Positions 60,204 through 64,000 of a stretch of 64,000 bases of DNA are shown piece after piece (the first letter of the stretch is position 1; each line of letters opens with the position of its first letter). The position numbers were made by a program, and so were the translations under genes. This DNA is from Alphaproteobacteria bacterium. Lineage in GTDB: Bacteria; Pseudomonadota; Alphaproteobacteria; UBA9219. The notes beneath the pieces were generated by a model that saw nothing but the letters and a program-made list of their open reading frames with translations, had not been told where the DNA came from and did not search any database. The stretch spans positions 29,345 through 93,344 of the forward strand of contig JAFALY010000004.1 of the NCBI GenBank assembly GCA_019233975.1. The letters run 5' to 3'.

Positions 60204-60598
60204 AATCCGTTATGCGTTCGCTTCGCAGCCCCCTTGGCCGCGTGCGTGGTTTAGGCTCTGCCCATGCCGGCACCGAACATTGGATCGGTCAACGCTTGAC
60301 CTCGCTCGCACTTATCCCGCTTTCGCTATATCCTGTCGTGACCTTCTTCCTGGCCGCCAACCATGGCGGCTATGGCGCACTTCGCGACTGGCTGCACAGC
60401 CCGATATCGGCAACTGCAGTTATTCTTTTCCTGCTGGTCGGCTTCCATCATGCCGCAAATGGCCTGCAGGTTGTGATTGAGGACTACGTTCACTGCGAAT
60501 GCGCCAAGAGCGCGACGTTGTTCGTTATCAAGTTCGGATCTCTGGCCCTCGCCCTGGCGGGCACGCTGGCCACGCTTAAAATCATGCTGGGAGCCTAA
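60200..60598 (+). CDS. sdhD: Succinate dehydrogenase membrane anchor subunit
   Basis: The 132-residue protein starts at ATG 60200, overlapping the sdhC stop by four bases. [33 protein letters not shown] is typical of alphaproteobacterial SdhD, and [18 protein letters not shown] holds the haem/quinone residues. Three membrane helices. Confidence 0.95.
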   Translation: MKSVMRSLRSPLGRVRGLGSAHAGTEHWIGQRLTSLALIPLSLYPVVTFFLAANHGGYGALRDWLHSPISATAVILFLLVGFHHAANGLQVVIEDYVHCECAKSATLFVIKFGSLALALAGTLATLKIMLGA

Positions 60599-62391
60599 TG
60601 ATGTCCAAGGCCTATGAATTTATCGACCATACCTATGACGTCATTGTGGTCGGCGCCGGTGGCGCCGGACTGCGCGCCACCTTCGGCATGGCCGAAAAAG
60701 GATTGAAAACCGCCTGTATTACCAAGGTTTTCCCGACACGCAGCCATACAGTTGCGGCGCAGGGCGGCATTTCCGCTGCGCTCGGCAATATGGGCGAGGA
60801 TGATTGGCGCTGGCACATGTACGACACTATCAAGGGGTCGGACTGGCTGGGCGATCAGGACGCCATTGAATATATGTGCCGCGAAGCCATTCCGGCTGTC
60901 ATTGAACTGGAACATTACGGCGTTCCGTTCAGCCGTACAGAGGCAGGCAAGATATACCAACGCCCATTCGGCGGCATGACCACACGCTTTGGCGAAGGCG
61001 TTGCACAGCGCACTTGCGCCGCCGCAGACCGCACGGGCCATGCAATTTTGCACACGTTGTATCAGCAATCGCTGAAGCACGAAGCTGAATTCTTTATTGA
61101 ATACTTCGCCATTGACCTGATCATGGACGAAGCAGGCAATTGCCGTGGTGTTGTTGCCCTGAACATGGATGACGGCACGCTACACCGCTTCCGCGCTCAT
61201 GAAACCGTTCTGGCAACAGGTGGTTATGGTCGCGCGTACTTCTCTTGCACATCGGCCCACACTTGCACGGGTGACGGCAACGCCATGGTTTTGCGCGCCG
61301 GATTGCCGTTGCAGGATATGGAATTTGTGCAATTCCACCCCACCGGCATTTACGGCGCAGGCTGCCTGATCACCGAAGGCGTGCGCGGCGAAGGCGGTTA
61401 TTTGACCAACGGCAATGGCGAACGTTTTATGGAACGTTACGCGCCGCATGCCAAAGATCTGGCCAGCCGCGACGTCGTCAGCCGTTCCATGACCATTGAA
61501 ATTCGTGAAGGACGCGGATGCGGCCCGTCGAAGGACCATATCCACCTGCATCTGGAGCATCTGGATGCCAAGATCATCCACGAACGCCTGCCCGGCATTG
61601 CCGAAACAGCGCGTGTGTTCGCAGGCGTCGATGTCACCAAGGAACCCATCCCCGTTCTGCCGACCGTTCATTACAATATGGGCGGTATTCCGACCAATTA
61701 TCGTGGCGAAGTTATACGCCCCACTGCCGACAATCCGGACGCCATTGTGCCCGGTTTGATGGCGATTGGCGAGGCGGCCTGTGTTTCGGTCCACGGCGCA
61801 AACCGTCTGGGCTCGAATTCCTTGCTCGACCTTGTCGTCTTTGGCCGTTCGGCCGCCATTCGCGCCGCCGAAGTCGTAAAGCCCGGCAGCACACATAAGG
61901 ATTTTGCCAAGGATGCGGGGGATCTGGCCGTGTCACGTCTGGACCATTTCCGTAATGCCAAGGGCGATGTTTCGACCGCGGCATTGCGCCTTGAAATGCA
62001 GAAGGCTATGCAAACAGACGCCGCCGTGTTCCGTACGGGCACATCTTTGGCCGATGGTCAAAAGAAGATCCGCGATGTCTGGGGCAAGCGTGGTCGTATT
62101 AACGTCAATGACCGCTCACTGATCTGGAACACCGACCTGATTGAAACGCTGGAACTTGATAATCTGATGATGCAGGCGCTGGCCACGATCGACAGTGCCG
62201 CCGCACGTCAGGAATCTCGTGGCGCCCACGCCCGCGAAGATTTCAAGGACCGCGATGACGCGAAATGGATGAAGCATTCCACGGTATGGGTTAATCAGGA
62301 TGGCACGACCCGTTTGGGCGACCGTCCGGTGCATATGTACACCCTGACCGATGACGTGAAGGTTGTTCCCCCCAAGGCCCGTGTTTACTGA
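60598..62391 (+). CDS. sdhA: Succinate dehydrogenase flavoprotein subunit
   Basis: The 597-residue protein has an FAD fold [13 protein letters not shown] (15-27), the covalent-FAD His50 in [11 protein letters not shown], and the active-site segments [23 protein letters not shown] and [18 protein letters not shown]. It oxidises succinate to fumarate and feeds electrons to SdhB. Its ATG overlaps the sdhD stop by one base. ATG 60601 is an equal alternative start. Confidence 0.98.
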   Translation: MMSKAYEFIDHTYDVIVVGAGGAGLRATFGMAEKGLKTACITKVFPTRSHTVAAQGGISAALGNMGEDDWRWHMYDTIKGSDWLGDQDAIEYMCREAIPAVIELEHYGVPFSRTEAGKIYQRPFGGMTTRFGEGVAQRTCAAADRTGHAILHTLYQQSLKHEAEFFIEYFAIDLIMDEAGNCRGVVALNMDDGTLHRFRAHETVLATGGYGRAYFSCTSAHTCTGDGNAMVLRAGLPLQDMEFVQFHPTGIYGAGCLITEGVRGEGGYLTNGNGERFMERYAPHAKDLASRDVVSRSMTIEIREGRGCGPSKDHIHLHLEHLDAKIIHERLPGIAETARVFAGVDVTKEPIPVLPTVHYNMGGIPTNYRGEVIRPTADNPDAIVPGLMAIGEAACVSVHGANRLGSNSLLDLVVFGRSAAIRAAEVVKPGSTHKDFAKDAGDLAVSRLDHFRNAKGDVSTAALRLEMQKAMQTDAAVFRTGTSLADGQKKIRDVWGKRGRINVNDRSLIWNTDLIETLELDNLMMQALATIDSAAARQESRGAHAREDFKDRDDAKWMKHSTVWVNQDGTTRLGDRPVHMYTLTDDVKVVPPKARVY

Positions 62392-62399
62392 GGTGCGCT

Positions 62400-63185
62400 A
62401 TGGTTGAATTCGTACTCCCCAAAAACTCCAAAGTCACTGAAGGCAAGACCTATGCCGCCCCAGCTGGCGCCAAGCGCACCAAAACGTTCAAGGTGTATCG
62501 CTGGTCGCCGGATGATGAAGCCAATCCGCATGTTGATACCTACAACATCGACCTGGACGCCTGCGGCCCGATGGTTCTGGACGCCATTATTCACATCAAG
62601 AACAATATCGACAGCACGCTGACATTCCGCCGCTCGTGCCGCGAGGGTATCTGTGGTTCGTGCGCCATGAATATCGACGGCACGAATACGCTGGCCTGCA
62701 CCAAGCCGATTGAGGAAATCAGCGGCGACGTACGGATCTATCCGCTGCCGCATATGGAAGTTGTAAAAGATCTGGTTCCCAACCTGAACCACGCCTACGC
62801 GCAATATGCGTCGATTGAGCCGTGGATCAAAACCAAGTCACCATCACCCCCGGCCGACCGCGAACGCCTGCAAAGCCCTGAGGAACGCGCCAAGTTGGAC
62901 GGATTATACGAATGTATTCTATGCTTCTGCTGCTCGACCAGCTGCCCCAGCTATTGGTGGAACAGCGACCGCTATCTGGGCCCGGCCATTCTGCTGCAGG
63001 CTTATCGCTGGCTGGCTGATAGCCGTGACGAAGCAACCGGTGAGCGTCTGGATAATCTCGAAGATCCATTCCGCCTCTATCGCTGTCACACCATCATGAA
63101 TTGCGCCAATACCTGCCCGAAGGGTCTGAATCCGTCGGAAGCGATTGCGGAGACCAAGATCATGATGACAAAGCGTCAGGGCTGA
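62400..63185 (+). CDS. sdhB: Succinate dehydrogenase iron-sulfur subunit
   Basis: The 261-residue protein has the [2Fe-2S] ligands in [16 protein letters not shown] and a downstream LAC. The [4Fe-4S] and [3Fe-4S] ligands lie in [16 protein letters not shown] and [17 protein letters not shown]. It passes electrons from FAD to quinone. The stop overlaps the next start by one base. Confidence 0.98.
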   Translation: MVEFVLPKNSKVTEGKTYAAPAGAKRTKTFKVYRWSPDDEANPHVDTYNIDLDACGPMVLDAIIHIKNNIDSTLTFRRSCREGICGSCAMNIDGTNTLACTKPIEEISGDVRIYPLPHMEVVKDLVPNLNHAYAQYASIEPWIKTKSPSPPADRERLQSPEERAKLDGLYECILCFCCSTSCPSYWWNSDRYLGPAILLQAYRWLADSRDEATGERLDNLEDPFRLYRCHTIMNCANTCPKGLNPSEAIAETKIMMTKRQG

Positions 63186-64000
63186 TGCCGGACGACAATC
63201 GCGTACGCGAACCAGCCTTACAACGGCACTTCGACCAGTGCAACCGCTATAACCCGGGTGATTATACACCGTTTTTAATTGGCGGCAGCCGCTATGGCTG
63301 GTTGCGTCACGAACATGCCAAACTTTTAGCGACCTGCCTGCCCGATGATTATCAAACGCTGCCTGATGGCTCTGTTACGCTTGCGTCATCGTGGGACGAT
63401 TTTAAAACGCGCAGCGCGGCGATAGCCCGCGGCACAGACCAATTACTGACATCCATAAGCTGTAAATTACGGCATGAAATGTATGCCGTTCAACATGACT
63501 GGCCGGATGTGCCCGTTGCAGAGGTCGACAGGTCCGTCATCCCATGGTTTGGGTTCCGTGCCTTTGGCGTTCATGTAAATGGTTATGTCCACAAGCCGGA
63601 TGGCTTGTATCTGTGGGTCGGTGAGCGCGCCATGGACAGGCAGGCATCACCCGGCAAACTGGATAATCTGGTTGGCGGCGGCATGCCGATTGGCATCACT
63701 CCCACTGAAAACCTGTGCAAGGAAGCGTTTGAAGAAGCCGCAATACCACGGGAATTGGCCCTGACCGCACGTCCGGCACCATCCATAAGCTACAAGGTGG
63801 CGCGTCACGACGGGCTGCGCAACGATACGCTGTTGATATACGATTTAGAACTGCCCGAAAGCTTTACCCCGCACAACACGGACGGCGAGGTCGCGGCGTT
63901 TCACCTGATGCCGATAGCCGAAGTCCTGCACATCATCCGCACAACTGACAGGTTCAAGTTTAACTGCAACCTCGTCATCATCGAATTCGCAGAGCGGATG
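63185..64000 (+). CDS. Nudix hydrolase, DUF4743-like, 3' end cut by window edge
   Basis: The ATG at 63185 overlaps the sdhB stop, and 272 codons are open to the window edge. An N-terminal region (FDQCNRYNPGDYTPFLIGGSRYGWLRHEHA) resembles the DUF4743 domain found before the Nudix domain in proteins related to yeast/plant Nudix 20/24. The Nudix box reads GGGMPIGITPTENLCKEAFEEAAI, with the KEAFEE metal-binding core kept, Ile for the first Glu, and Ala for the last Gly. The substrate is a nucleoside diphosphate derivative or thiamine-like compound; it cannot be named from sequence. Position after sdhB is probably transcriptional linkage only. Confidence 0.8.
   Translation, partial: MPDDNRVREPALQRHFDQCNRYNPGDYTPFLIGGSRYGWLRHEHAKLLATCLPDDYQTLPDGSVTLASSWDDFKTRSAAIARGTDQLLTSISCKLRHEMYAVQHDWPDVPVAEVDRSVIPWFGFRAFGVHVNGYVHKPDGLYLWVGERAMDRQASPGKLDNLVGGGMPIGITPTENLCKEAFEEAAIPRELALTARPAPSISYKVARHDGLRNDTLLIYDLELPESFTPHNTDGEVAAFHLMPIAEVLHIIRTTDRFKFNCNLVIIEFAERM

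Overview
The window is a gene-dense chromosomal segment from an alphaproteobacterium with both a flagellum and a type IV pilus-like machine. The alphaproteobacterial signs are the FlbD-type flagellar activator inside a fliF-fliG-fliH-fliN-flbD-flhA-flhF-flhG run, the eukaryotic-type NADP isocitrate dehydrogenase, the short SdhC/SdhD subunits and the small HU protein. A member of the Rhodospirillales or Micavibrionales would fit, but the sequence alone does not settle the order. I saw no rRNA, tRNA, CRISPR array, insertion sequence or prophage. Coding density is high and many genes overlap by 1-4 bases.

Layout. 1-3.8 kb: the 5' part of lpdA (minus, cut by the window edge), ligA and an HU gene that ends in a strong two-way terminator. 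3.8-10.9 kb: kdpFABCD (minus), a high-affinity K+ ATPase operon whose KdpD lacks the phospho-acceptor histidine and has no kdpE beside it. 11.0-20.3 kb: an MSHA/type II secretion-like locus: a TPR protein on the plus strand, then on the minus strand secretin, two prepilins, GspE ATPase, GspF platform protein, and GspL-, GspM/PilO- and GspC/MshK-like proteins. 20.3-26.0 kb: housekeeping genes on the minus strand: yfgM-like, bamB, der, def, fmt, truA. 26.1-28.2 kb: convergent nagA and an ROK sugar kinase for amino-sugar recycling.

28.5-39.4 kb: flagellar operon fliF, fliG, fliH, fliN, flbD, flhA, flhF, flhG and a fliK-like gene, followed by rnr. 41.4-46.7 kb: a secreted protein of unknown function, recF with a hairpin over its ribosome binding site, nfuA, tsaB, rimI and accA. 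46.7-52.4 kb: envelope genes: a TerC-family membrane protein, mreB without mreCD, a tiny His/Tyr/Pro-rich secreted protein, kdsD, kdsA, pssA and psd. 52.5-54.8 kb: a YbjN-like gene, a LOG-family gene and icd. 55.1-58.7 kb: pstSCAB for phosphate uptake, without phoU/phoB. 58.7-59.6 kb: an AT-rich orphan gene resembling AbiV abortive-infection proteins. 59.8-63.2 kb: sdhCDAB, then a Nudix hydrolase cut by the right edge.

The points most worth following up are the His-to-Tyr change in KdpD, the compact pilus-like locus with its 16-cysteine pseudopilin, the hairpin masking the recF start, the degenerate G motifs in FlhF, and the foreign-looking AbiV-like gene between pst and sdh.
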